Assembly (NCBI RefSeq): GCF_000725495.1
Contig: NZ_JNZD01000002.1
Coordinates: forward strand, 62,001 to 126,000
DNA from: Streptomyces aureus
GTDB taxonomy: Bacteria > Actinomycetota > Actinomycetes > Streptomycetales > Streptomycetaceae
Direction of reading: 5' to 3'
Length of the DNA stretch: 64,000 bases
The translations under genes and the position numbers were made by a program. Under the pieces are notes generated by a model. That model was not told the DNA's origin. It was given only the letters and a program-made list of their open reading frames with translations, and searched no databases. This document shows positions 35,077 through 43,293 of this stretch, in pieces (the stretch's first letter is position 1; each line of letters starts with the position of its first letter).

Positions 35077-37461
35077 TCAGCCGGTCCAGCTCCAGTCCGC
35101 GACCTCGGGCAGGTCGGTGCCGTGCTCGCGGATCCAGGTCGCGTGGCGGGAGCGGGCGTCGGCCATGCGCTGGCGCAGGGCGGCGGCGCGGACGCCGAGG
35201 CCGGGGACGCGGTCGATGACGTCCATGACCAGGCGGTAGCGGTCCATGTCGTTGCGGACGACCATGTCGAAGGGGGTCGTGGTGGTGCCCATCTCCTTGT
35301 AGCCGCGCACATGGAGGTTCCGGTGGCCGGTGCGGCGGTAGGCGAGGCGGTGGATCAGCCAGGGGTAGCCGTGGTAGGCGAAGATGACCGGCTTGTCGGC
35401 GGTGAACAGGCCGTCGTACTCGAAGTCGCTCATCCCGTGCGGGTGTTCCTCGCGCGGCAGGAGCCGGGTCATGTCGACGACGTTGACGACCCGGACGGCG
35501 AGTTCGGGCAGATGACGGCGCAGCAGGTCGGCGGCGGCCAGGATCTCCTGGGTGGGGACGTCCCCGGCGCAGGCGAGGACGACGTCGGGCTCGCGGCCGG
35601 CGTCGGCCGTGCCCGCCCAGTCCCAGATGCCGGCGCCGCGGGCGCAGTGGGCGCGGGCTTCGTCCATGGACAGCCAGTCGAAGCAGGGCTGTTTGCCGGC
35701 GACGACGACGTTGACGTAGTCGCGGCTGCGCAGGACGTGGTCGGCCACGGACAGCAGGGTGTTGGCGTCCGGCGGGAGGTAGACGCGCACGACCTCGGGG
35801 CTCTTGCTCAGGACGTGGTCGACGAAGCCGGGGTCCTGGTGCGAGAAGCCGTTGTGGTCCTGGCGCCAGACGTGCGAGGTGAGCAGGTAGTTGAGGGAGG
35901 CGATCGGGGCGCGCCAGTGCAGTTGGCGGGAGGTCCTCAGCCATTTGATGTGCTGGTTGACCATGGAGTCGACGATGTGCACGAAGGCTTCGTAGCAGGA
36001 GAAGAGTCCGTGCCGGCCGGTGAGGGTGTAGCCCTCCAGCCAGCCCTGGCAGGTGTGTTCGGAGAGGATCTCCATGACGCGGCCGTGCCGGTCGAGGTGT
36101 TCGTCCTCCGGCAGGGTGCCGGCCTGCCAGGCCTTGCCGCTGGCGGCGAAGACGGCCTGGAGCCGGTTGGAGGCGGTCTCGTCGGGGCCGACGAGCCGGA
36201 AGTCTCGGCGCTCGGAGGTCCTGCTCATGACGTCCTCGAGGAGGTCGCCGAGGACGCGGGTCGGTTCGTGGAGGGTCGCACCGGGCTTGTCGACGGGGAC
36301 GGCGAAGCGTTCCAGGGGCGGCAGCGGCAGGTCGCGCAGGAGGAGGCCGCCGTTGGCGTGCGGGGTGGCGCCGAGGCGCCGGTCGCCCTCGGGGACGCAG
36401 GCCAGGACGTCGGCCACCGGCCGTCCGTCGGCGTCGAAGAGTTCCTCGGGCCGGTAGGAGCGCAGCCAGGTCTCCAACTGCCGCAGGTGCTCGGGGTTCT
36501 CGCGGACCTGGGCGAGGGGTACCTGGTGGGCGCGCCAGGTGCCCTCGACGGGTTCGCCGTCGACCTCGGCGGGGCCGGTCCAGCCCTTGGGGGTGCGCAG
36601 CACGATCATGGGCCAGCGGGCGCGCTCGGTGACGCCCTCCTCGCGGGCCGTGCGCTGGAGGAGGGCGATCCGGTCCAGTGCCTGGTCGAACGCGGCGGCC
36701 ATGGCGCGGTGCACCCGGGCGGGGTCGTCGCCGGTGACGTGGAGCGGCTCGTGGCCGTATCCCCGCAGCAGTTCGTCGAGTTCGGCCTCGGGGAGCCGGG
36801 ACAGCACGGTCGGGTTGGCGATCTTGTAGCCGTTGAGGTGCAGGACCGGCAGGACGGCACCGTCGTGGACCGGGTCGAGGAACTTGTTGGAGTGCCAGGA
36901 CGCGGCGAGGGGTCCGGTCTCCGCCTCTCCGTCGCCGACGACACAGGCGACCAGCAGGTCCGGGTTGTCGAAGGCGGCGCCGTAGGCGTGGGCGAGGGAG
37001 TAGCCGAGCTCACCGCCCTCGTGGATGGAGCCGGGCGTCTCGGGGGCGACGTGGCTGGGCACTCCGCCGGGGAAGGAGAACTGCCGGAACAGCGTCCCCA
37101 TGCCCTCGCGGTCGCGGGGCACGGAGGGGTAGGTCTTGCTGTACGTCCCCTCGAGCCAGGAGTTCGCCAGCACGGCCGGACCGCCGTGCCCGGGGCCCCA
37201 GACGCACAGCGCGTCCAGATCGCGTGCCTTCACGACGCGGTTCAGGTGGGTGTGGACCAGGTTGAGGCCGGGAGAGGTGCCCCAGTGGCCGAGGAGCCGG
37301 GGCTTGATGTGCGCGGGCTTGAGGGGCTCGGTGAGCAGGGGGTTGGCCATCAGATAGATCTGGCCCACGGCAAGGTAGTTGGCGGCCCGCCAGTGGGCGT
37401 CCAGCGTGCGCAGTTCGTCGTCGGTCAGTACCGTGCTGTCCTGGTGTCCGGCCTTGGGCAT
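35077..37461 (-). CDS. xfp: phosphoketolase (xylulose-5-P / fructose-6-P)
   Basis: A 794-residue thiamine-diphosphate enzyme that splits xylulose-5-phosphate or fructose-6-phosphate with phosphate to give acetyl phosphate. Motifs: [71 protein letters not shown] (ThDP binding), [15 protein letters not shown], and [10 protein letters not shown] in the second half. Length is normal. GGAG lies five bases before the ATG at 37461; the alternative ATG at 37479 has no such site. It yields acetyl phosphate, and so potentially ATP, without oxygen, which fits the island. It shares an 89-bp divergent promoter region with ppk2. Confidence 0.95.
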   Translation of the reverse strand: MPKAGHQDSTVLTDDELRTLDAHWRAANYLAVGQIYLMANPLLTEPLKPAHIKPRLLGHWGTSPGLNLVHTHLNRVVKARDLDALCVWGPGHGGPAVLANSWLEGTYSKTYPSVPRDREGMGTLFRQFSFPGGVPSHVAPETPGSIHEGGELGYSLAHAYGAAFDNPDLLVACVVGDGEAETGPLAASWHSNKFLDPVHDGAVLPVLHLNGYKIANPTVLSRLPEAELDELLRGYGHEPLHVTGDDPARVHRAMAAAFDQALDRIALLQRTAREEGVTERARWPMIVLRTPKGWTGPAEVDGEPVEGTWRAHQVPLAQVRENPEHLRQLETWLRSYRPEELFDADGRPVADVLACVPEGDRRLGATPHANGGLLLRDLPLPPLERFAVPVDKPGATLHEPTRVLGDLLEDVMSRTSERRDFRLVGPDETASNRLQAVFAASGKAWQAGTLPEDEHLDRHGRVMEILSEHTCQGWLEGYTLTGRHGLFSCYEAFVHIVDSMVNQHIKWLRTSRQLHWRAPIASLNYLLTSHVWRQDHNGFSHQDPGFVDHVLSKSPEVVRVYLPPDANTLLSVADHVLRSRDYVNVVVAGKQPCFDWLSMDEARAHCARGAGIWDWAGTADAGREPDVVLACAGDVPTQEILAAADLLRRHLPELAVRVVNVVDMTRLLPREEHPHGMSDFEYDGLFTADKPVIFAYHGYPWLIHRLAYRRTGHRNLHVRGYKEMGTTTTPFDMVVRNDMDRYRLVMDVIDRVPGLGVRAAALRQRMADARSRHATWIREHGTDLPEVADWSWTG

Positions 37462-37550
37462 GGTGACTCCGTGGGTCATCGGGGCAGGTGGACGAGGCGG
37501 TTCGTGGCGGCGCTTCACAGGAGGCGTGGTCGGGTGGAGGAGGAGGCGGC

Positions 37551-38354
37551 ATGGCCGGCGAGAAGACGGCGAAGGTGCCGCTCGCGGCGTACGAGCGGGA
37601 GCTGCTGCGGCTGCAGACGGAGCTGGTGAAGCTCCAGGAGTGGGTGCGGACCGAGGGGGCCCGCGTGGTGGTGGTCTTCGAGGGCCGGGACGCGGCGGGC
37701 AAGGGCGGCACGATCAAGCGGGTGGCGGAGCATCTGAACCCACGCATCGCGCGGATCGCGGCGCTGCCGGTACCGACCGAGCGCGAGCGGACCCAGTGGT
37801 ACTTCCAGCGGTACGTGGAGCATCTGCCGGCGGCCGGGGAGATCGTGCTGTTCGACCGCAGCTGGTACAACCGTGCCGGGGTCGAGCACGTCATGGGTTT
37901 CTGCACGAAGGAGGAGCACCAGCTCTTCCTGCGGCAGTGCCCGATCTTCGAGCGGATGCTGGTCGAGGCGGGAGTGCTGCTGCGCAAGTACTGGTTCTCG
38001 GTGAGCGACGCCGAGCAGCAGAAGCGGTTCCGGCGCCGGCTGAAGGATCCGACGCGGCGCTGGAAGCTGTCCGCCATGGACCTGGAGTCCATCACCCGCT
38101 GGGAGGCGTACTCCCGGGCGAAGGACGAGATGCTGGTGCACACGGACATCGCCGAGGCGCCCTGGTACGTGGTCGAGAGCGACGACAAGCGCCGGGCCCG
38201 GCTCAACATGATCGCCCATCTGCTGTCCACGGTTCCCTATCACGAGGTGCCGCCGCCGGTGCTGGAGCTGCCCGACCGGCCGGCGTCGACGGGTTACGTC
38301 CGCCCGCCGCGCGATCTGCAGACCTACGTCCCCGACCACGCGGCGGGTCTCTGA
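37551..38354 (+). CDS. ppk2: polyphosphate kinase 2
   Basis: A 267-residue PPK2-family kinase (P-loop fold) that moves phosphate between polyphosphate and nucleotides. Walker A is [15 protein letters not shown] near residue 45 and Walker B is [19 protein letters not shown] near 100. Also present are [19 protein letters not shown], the lid-region [13 protein letters not shown], and [32 protein letters not shown]. It is a single-domain form. GGAGGAGGAGG precedes the ATG. Possible role in the island: nucleotide phosphates from polyphosphate when respiration stops. It is divergent from phosphoketolase and convergent with a USP gene 5 bp away. Confidence 0.94.
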   Translation: MAGEKTAKVPLAAYERELLRLQTELVKLQEWVRTEGARVVVVFEGRDAAGKGGTIKRVAEHLNPRIARIAALPVPTERERTQWYFQRYVEHLPAAGEIVLFDRSWYNRAGVEHVMGFCTKEEHQLFLRQCPIFERMLVEAGVLLRKYWFSVSDAEQQKRFRRRLKDPTRRWKLSAMDLESITRWEAYSRAKDEMLVHTDIAEAPWYVVESDDKRRARLNMIAHLLSTVPYHEVPPPVLELPDRPASTGYVRPPRDLQTYVPDHAAGL

Positions 38355-38359
38355 CGCCC

Positions 38360-39247
38360 TCATGCCCGCAGGGGCACGACGGCGACGGGGCAGGACGCGT
38401 GGTGCAGGGCCGCGTGGGCGACGCGGCCGAGCTGGAGCCCGACGTGCCCGTGGCCGTCGTGCCGCCGGACCCCGACGACGAGCAGGTCGGCGGACTCGGA
38501 GGCGTCGAGCAGCACTTTGCGGGCGGTCCCTTCGACGGTGCGCCGGCGTACCTCGACCCCCGGGTGGCCGCCGGCGAAGTCGCCGAGCGCCGTGTCGAGG
38601 ATCTCGGCCGCCCGCCGTTCGTGGCCGCGGGCGGGCTCGCCGGCGGACGTCGCGTGGTCGGGGCTCTCGTGGGCGGGGCACCGCCAGGCGCGGACGGCCT
38701 CCAGCGCGACGCCGCGCCCGGCCGCCTCCTCGAAGGCGAAGCGCACGGCGGCCGGGCCGTGCGCGGGATCGCCGACGCCGAGGACGACCCGCCGGTGGCG
38801 GCCGTCCCGGGCCCGGTTGTCGTGGCTGCCGCGCAGCACGACCACCGGGCAGTGGGCCCGGGCCGCGACGGTCAGGCTGACCGATCCGAGCAGCATCTCG
38901 GTGATGCCGCCGCGCCCCCGTGAGCCGAGCACCACGGCGGTGGCGTCCATGGCCTTCCTGAGCAGCGTGCCGACCGCGTCGTCGGGCACCATCTCGGTGG
39001 CGACCCGGACGGCGGGGTCGCGGCGGCCGGCCCGCTCGGCCGCGGCCCGCAGGACGGACTCGGCCATCGTGCGCTCCGCGCTCCCGCGGGACCCCTCGGC
39101 GAGGGCTTCGCCTTCGTAGCGCTCCCAGAGCGAGGCGTACACCACGCGCAGCGGCAGTCCGCGCAGGGCCGCCTCGTCCGTGGCCCAGTCCACGGCACGC
39201 AGGGCGAGCTCGGACCCGTCGACGCCCACGACGAGGGGCAGCTCCAC
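38360..39247 (-). CDS. universal stress protein, two Usp domains
   Basis: A 295-residue tandem Usp protein: LVVGVDGSELALRAVDWATDEAALRG at the start, VVLGSRGRGGITEMLLGSVSLTVAARAHCPVVV with a full G-x2-G-x9-G-S nucleotide motif, then a second domain from RRVVLGVGDPAHG to ADLLVVGVRRHDGHGHVGLQLGRVAHAALHHASCPVAVVP with a looser motif. GGGAG lies 9 nt before the GTG at 39247. It starts 5 bp after the alcohol dehydrogenase stop, so it is the last gene of the operon USP - alcohol dehydrogenase - USP driven from the paired boxes at 41.3 kb. Confidence 0.93.
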   Translation of the reverse strand: MELPLVVGVDGSELALRAVDWATDEAALRGLPLRVVYASLWERYEGEALAEGSRGSAERTMAESVLRAAAERAGRRDPAVRVATEMVPDDAVGTLLRKAMDATAVVLGSRGRGGITEMLLGSVSLTVAARAHCPVVVLRGSHDNRARDGRHRRVVLGVGDPAHGPAAVRFAFEEAAGRGVALEAVRAWRCPAHESPDHATSAGEPARGHERRAAEILDTALGDFAGGHPGVEVRRRTVEGTARKVLLDASESADLLVVGVRRHDGHGHVGLQLGRVAHAALHHASCPVAVVPLRA

Positions 39248-39252
39248 CGGGG

Positions 39253-40275
39253 TCAGCTCCCTTCGCCGAAGTCGAAGACGATCCGGGCCTGGATCCTGCC
39301 GTGCAGCACCTCGTCGATGGACTCGTTGACCGCGCTCAGCGGGCGGGACTCGCGGATGACCCTGGTGCGGCCCGCCGCGTGCAGGTCGAACACCTCGGCC
39401 AGGTCCTGCCGGGTGCCGACGATGGAGCCGATCACGGAGGTGCCGTTCAGGACGGTCTCGAAGATGGGGACCTGGATCGTGCCGTGCGCCGGCATCGCGA
39501 CCATGACGAGCTTCCCGCCGCGCCGCAGCCCCGTGTACACCGCTGCGAAGGCCTCCTCGTTGACGGCGAGCGCGAGCGCCGCGTGGGCTCGGCCGTGGCC
39601 GCGCAGGACCTCGCCCGGGTCCTCCTTGCGGGCGTCGATCACGATGTCGGCGCCTAGTTCCGCGGCGAGTTCGAGTTTGTCGTCGGTGACGTCGATCGCC
39701 GCGACGGTCGCCCCGGCGATCTTCGCGTACTGCAGGGCGAGATGGCCGAGTCCGCCGACCCCGGAGATCGCGACGAGCTGGCTGGGCCGGACGTCGGCGA
39801 CCTTCAGTGCCTTGTACGTGGTGACGCCCGCGCAGGTGAGCGGGGCCGCGTCGAGCGGGTCGACGCCCTCGGGCACCGGCTGGGCGAAATCGGCCCAGGC
39901 GAGCATCTTCTCGGCGTAGCCGCCGTCGCAGCCGTATCCGGTGTTGACCTGCTGCTCGCACAGGGTCTCCCAGCCGGAGAGGCAGTGTTCGCAGCGTCCG
40001 CACGCCTTGCCCAGCCAGGGCACCGCGACCCGCTGTCCCGGCGCGAGATGGGTGACGCCCTCGCCCAGTGCCTCGACCAGGCCGACACCCTCGTGTCCGG
40101 GCACGAACGGCGGGTTCGGCTTGACCGGCCAGTCACCGTGAGCGGCGTGGATGTCGGTGTGGCAGAGCCCGGAGGCCTCGAGCCGGACGCGGACCTGGCC
40201 GGGGCCCGGTTCGGGGTCGGGGCGGTCCTCGATGACCAGCGGTTCACCGAACGCTCGGACGACTGCTGCCTTCAT
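39253..40275 (-). CDS. adhP: zinc-dependent alcohol dehydrogenase (AdhP-like)
   Basis: A 340-residue medium-chain dehydrogenase that interconverts ethanol and acetaldehyde with NAD. Catalytic zinc ligands are in SGLCHTDIHAAHGDWP (Cys) and PFVPGHEGVGLVEALG (His-Glu). The structural zinc cysteines are in GKACGRCEHCLSGWETLCE (four Cys). The Rossmann motif is ISGVGGLGHLALQYAK. GGAGAG precedes the ATG. It lies between two USP genes with short gaps (61 and 5 bp). With PFL and phosphoketolase supplying acetyl units, it could regenerate NAD during oxygen limitation, though no CoA-acylating aldehyde dehydrogenase is visible. Confidence 0.95.
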   Translation of the reverse strand: MKAAVVRAFGEPLVIEDRPDPEPGPGQVRVRLEASGLCHTDIHAAHGDWPVKPNPPFVPGHEGVGLVEALGEGVTHLAPGQRVAVPWLGKACGRCEHCLSGWETLCEQQVNTGYGCDGGYAEKMLAWADFAQPVPEGVDPLDAAPLTCAGVTTYKALKVADVRPSQLVAISGVGGLGHLALQYAKIAGATVAAIDVTDDKLELAAELGADIVIDARKEDPGEVLRGHGRAHAALALAVNEEAFAAVYTGLRRGGKLVMVAMPAHGTIQVPIFETVLNGTSVIGSIVGTRQDLAEVFDLHAAGRTRVIRESRPLSAVNESIDEVLHGRIQARIVFDFGEGS

Positions 40276-40336
40276 GGGGTCTCTCCTTGCACGGTCGGGG
40301 TGCGGCCGGCACCCGGCAGGGGGCGGCCGGCGGTGC

Positions 40337-41242
40337 TCACGGGTGCGCGACGACGGCGACGGGGGCGGTGGCGTGGTGGAGCACGGCGTGCGTGACGGGC
40401 CCGATGTGGGCGCCGAGCGCGGCCTTGCGGATCCGGCGGCCCACGACCACGAGGGAGGCCTCCCGGGAGGCGTCCACGAGGTGGTTGGCCGGCTTCCCGG
40501 ACAGGGAGTCCTCGATGATCTCGACGGCCGGGTACTTCTCCCGCCAGGCCCGCAGGGCCGCCGTCATGGCGGCGGCGTCCTCGGCGGCCAGCCGCGCGGT
40601 CATCTTGAGGTCCGGGGGCAGCCCGTAGGCGATGTAGGGCGGCTCGTTCCAGGAGTGCACCACCCTGAGCGCCGTGGCGCGCAGGAGGGCGGCCTCGAAG
40701 GCGAAGCCGATCAGCGCGTCGTCGGGGCGGCTGGTGTCGAGTCCGAGCACGACGGGACGGAAGGGCGCGGCGGCGGACGGGATGCCGGCCGGGTCCGGCA
40801 GGTGCTCGTCGGCGGCCTGTTCACCGGCGCGTACGAAGACCACGGGCCGGTCGGCGTGCGCCGCGACGGCGAGGCCGGCCGAGCCGACCATGAAGCCGCC
40901 CGCGCCACTGAGTCCGCGCGTGCCGAGGACCAGGAGTTCGGCCTCGTCCGCGGCCTTCAGCAGTTCCTCGGCGGGCCGGCCGGTGAGCTGCTCGGTGGTG
41001 ACGGTGACGCCCGGGTGGCGCAGCCGTACGCCCTCGGCCGCCTCGCGCGGTATCCGCTCGCTCCAGTGCTGCTGGGTCTCGGCCCCGAGCAGCGGAGCCT
41101 GCGCCATGGGGTCCGGGGCCGGTTCCCATACGTTGACGAGCCGGAGCGGCAGGGCACGCAGCCGCGCCTCGCGGGCGGCCCATTCGGCGGCGGCGAGACT
41201 CTCGGGAGAACCGTCGAGGCCCACGGTGACGGTGCGGGGCAT
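40337..41242 (-). CDS. universal stress protein, two Usp domains
   Basis: A 301-residue tandem Usp protein very similar in layout to the one at 29006-29890 (TVGLDGSPESLAAAEWAAREARLRALPLRLVNVWEP; LVLGTRGLSGAGGFMVGSAGLAVAAHADRPVVFVR; VVVGRRIRKAALGAHIGPVTHAVLHHATAPVAVV). Domain 1 has the full nucleotide motif. AGGAGGTGG lies just before the ATG at 41242. The same frame stays open far upstream (see 41351-41996), but the ribosome-binding site and paralogue alignment fix the start here. First gene of the USP-adh-USP operon, with paired DosR-like boxes 74-108 bp upstream. Confidence 0.94.
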   Translation of the reverse strand: MPRTVTVGLDGSPESLAAAEWAAREARLRALPLRLVNVWEPAPDPMAQAPLLGAETQQHWSERIPREAAEGVRLRHPGVTVTTEQLTGRPAEELLKAADEAELLVLGTRGLSGAGGFMVGSAGLAVAAHADRPVVFVRAGEQAADEHLPDPAGIPSAAAPFRPVVLGLDTSRPDDALIGFAFEAALLRATALRVVHSWNEPPYIAYGLPPDLKMTARLAAEDAAAMTAALRAWREKYPAVEIIEDSLSGKPANHLVDASREASLVVVGRRIRKAALGAHIGPVTHAVLHHATAPVAVVAHP

Positions 41243-41315
41243 GATGTCCACCTCCTGAATCGGCGGCCCGGTCGGGTCCGATTCCAGCGTCGTGTCTTGA
41301 CGGTCGGGTCGGGCA

Positions 41316-41330
41316 GGGGCCGCAGGTCCC
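41316..41330 (-). promoter_or_regulatory. DosR-like box, proximal, upstream of the USP-adh-USP operon
   Basis: GGGGCC-GCA-GGTCCC, palindromic form of the motif, 74 bp before the USP ATG. Confidence 0.65.
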
Positions 41331-41335
41331 CGACA

Positions 41336-41350
41336 GGGACCGTTCGGCCC
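41336..41350 (-). promoter_or_regulatory. DosR-like box, distal, upstream of the USP-adh-USP operon
   Basis: GGGACC-GTT-CGGCCC, exactly 20 bp from the proximal box. The pair has the same order, form and spacing as the pair at 29947-29981. Confidence 0.65.
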
Positions 41351-41996
41351 AAGGCGGGCTGGCCGACCGGGCGGTGCGAGCCGGGACGATCCGGGCCTCC
41401 CGTCCCCGGCCCGGGCGGAGGGCGCCGGGCGCTGACGGCAGGGAACCGGCCCGGAGCCCGCCGGCCGGTCCGCGTTCTGCCCGCGCGGGCAGGGTCGAGG
41501 ACGGCCGGACCGCGGCGTGGACGCACAGGCGGCCGGCGAACGGCTCGGTGAGCCGCCGACGGGTGCCGGGTGCGCCTGTCGCTCGGTGGGCGGCGTCGGC
41601 CCCGTCATCACGGTGCCCGGGATCGCGGCGATCCGCAGCGCGATACCGCCGATCAGGGCGGGCCGGGCCGCCGCGCGTGCGCTGCCGACCGCCGTCGACG
41701 AGGGGGTCACGGCCTCGCGCGGCGGTGCCGTCCGCGTCCGGTCCGGCGACGGAGGGAGCGACCCCGTGGGCCGGCCGGAGACCTCGTGCACAGCCATGGT
41801 GGTGATCCCTTCGAGGGTACCGAGGATGCCGGTCCGCCGCGGGTCGCGTTCCGGCCGCGTCCGGCTGCGGCCGACGTGTGTGCCCGGCGACTCCGTGTGG
41901 AACCGGGCCGGGTTGTGCATGATCTGTTCGAGGGACCTGGACGGGGCCGGTACACCGGACCGGCGCATGCCACGACGACGGCGGGAGACTCCATCG
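41351..41996. other. 646-bp stretch with no assigned gene; possible small or broken gene on the minus strand
   Basis: On the minus strand an ATG at 41798 follows GAAGGGA by 8 nt and opens a frame (MAVHEVSGRPTGSLPPSPDR...) with strongly G/C-biased third positions for about 70 codons. The bias then weakens near 41590, where an adjacent frame looks better. The frame runs without a stop into the USP gene. A plus-strand frame leading into the next gene is also open. This may be a frameshifted gene remnant, a small gene, or chance in very GC-rich DNA. No domain is recognisable. Confidence 0.3.
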
Positions 41997-43070
41997 ATGA
42001 CCGGACCGGCGCATCCGCTCGTCACCGCGGCCCGGGAACTGGCGGACCGGGTACTGGCGCCCCGGGCCCAGAGCGTGGACCGGGACGGCATGCCGGAGAG
42101 CAGCATCGAGGCCCTGAAGCGGTCGGGACTGCTCGGCATCGGCGCCCCGGTCGCGGACGGCGGATCGGCGGCGCCCGCGTCGGTGGTCCGGGAGACCGCG
42201 GAGATCCTGGCCGGGGCGTGCTGCTCGACCTGGTTCGTGCAGGCCCAGCACCACACGCCGGTGGCGACGCTGGTGAACAGCGCCGATCCGGTACGGGAAC
42301 GGCTGCTGGGCCCGCTCGCGCGCGGAGAGCTGCTGTCCGGTGTCGCCTACGCCCAGCTGCGCGCCCACCCGAGGATCCCGGTGCGGGTCACGCGCGAGCG
42401 GGGCGGCTGGCGCTTCGACGGGAGGGTTCCCTGGTACACCGGTTGGGGGCTGAACGACGTCATGCTGCTGGCCGGGGTGACCCGGGAGGACGAGGCCCTG
42501 TTCGCGTTCACCGAGGCGCGCGAGCAGCCCGGGCTGCGCCCCTCCGCGCCGATGCGGCTGGCCGCGCTCACCGCGTCCCGTACGGTCTCGCTGGAGCTCG
42601 ACGGTCTGTGGCTGCCCGAGGAGGCGGTGGCGCTGCGCACGCCGTACGCGACCTGGGCGGTCACCGACCGGCCCAAGAACACCAACGCGTCCCCGGCCGT
42701 CTTCGGGATCACGGCGGCGGCGATCGGGCTGCTGGGGGACGAGCCTTCGGCGAAGGAGACGGCCGAGGTGCTGCGCGGGCGGCTCGACGAGGCGCGGCGG
42801 CAGGCGTACGCGCTCGCCGACCACCCGGTGCCGACCGAGCGGATCGAGGAGCGGCTGGCGTGCAAGACGCGGGCGTACGACGTGATGCGCGCGGCGACCA
42901 CGGCGGCGGTCGTGGCCGGTGGCGGGCGGGCGATGGACCTGCGCAGCCCGGCCCAACGCCTCGCCCGCGAGGGGCTGTTCCTGCTCGTGCAGGGACAGAC
43001 GACCCAGGTGCGCGCCGCACACCTGGCCCGGCTGGGCACACCGGACCCCGAAGCCCCGCTCAGCCCGTGA
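41997..43070 (+). CDS. acyl-CoA-dehydrogenase-like flavoprotein
   Basis: A 357-residue protein of the acyl-CoA dehydrogenase fold, closest in type to DszC/HpaB-like monooxygenase relatives. It has an N-terminal helical part (LVTAARELADRVLAPRAQSVDRDGMPESSIEALKRSGLLGIGAP), ILAGACCSTWFVQAQHH, GVAYAQLRAHP and GGWRFDGRVPWYTGWGLNDVMLLAGV (beta domain), then the C-terminal helices. The usual catalytic Glu region is not evident. With ssuE-ssuD next door, an FMNH2-dependent sulfur or hydroxylation role is conceivable. GGGAG precedes the ATG at 41997. Its 3' end lies in a tandem repeat shared with ssuD. Confidence 0.78.
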   Translation: MTGPAHPLVTAARELADRVLAPRAQSVDRDGMPESSIEALKRSGLLGIGAPVADGGSAAPASVVRETAEILAGACCSTWFVQAQHHTPVATLVNSADPVRERLLGPLARGELLSGVAYAQLRAHPRIPVRVTRERGGWRFDGRVPWYTGWGLNDVMLLAGVTREDEALFAFTEAREQPGLRPSAPMRLAALTASRTVSLELDGLWLPEEAVALRTPYATWAVTDRPKNTNASPAVFGITAAAIGLLGDEPSAKETAEVLRGRLDEARRQAYALADHPVPTERIEERLACKTRAYDVMRAATTAAVVAGGGRAMDLRSPAQRLAREGLFLLVQGQTTQVRAAHLARLGTPDPEAPLSP

Positions 43071-43293
43071 AGGGCACGGGGGCCGCGGGACCCGTTGCTC
43101 GCCTCGGCACGTGAAGGGCGCCCGGACGGCGGGACCCGGTGCTTGCCTCAGCCCGGCAAGGGCGCCCGGACGGCGGGTGAGTCGTGCACCATCCTTGGAC
43201 CGCGGGCCCGCGTGCTCCGCTCAACTCGTGAACGCCCCTTGCACCGCGGGCCCGGTGCCCCGCTCAGCCCGTGAAGGGCACCTGGGCGGCGGG
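43053..43293. repeat. about 43-bp tandem repeats spanning two convergent gene ends
   Basis: Five to six imperfect units of about 43 bp fill the gap. Their core is CGCTCAGCCCGTGAAGGGC followed by CCCGGACGGCGGGACCCG. A 24-bp copy at 43054-43077 is identical to one at 43258-43281. The core TCAGCCCGTGA carries a TGA on each strand. The first copy supplies the stop of the acyl-CoA-dehydrogenase-like gene on the plus strand; the last supplies the stop of ssuD on the minus strand. Confidence 0.8.

Noticed and set aside
40298..40314. GGGTGC-N5-GCACCC dyad between USP and adhP
   Set aside because: A perfect 6+6 dyad, but it is in a 61-bp intra-operon gap and may simply be an RNA hairpin tuning the downstream gene; there is no support for a regulator site.
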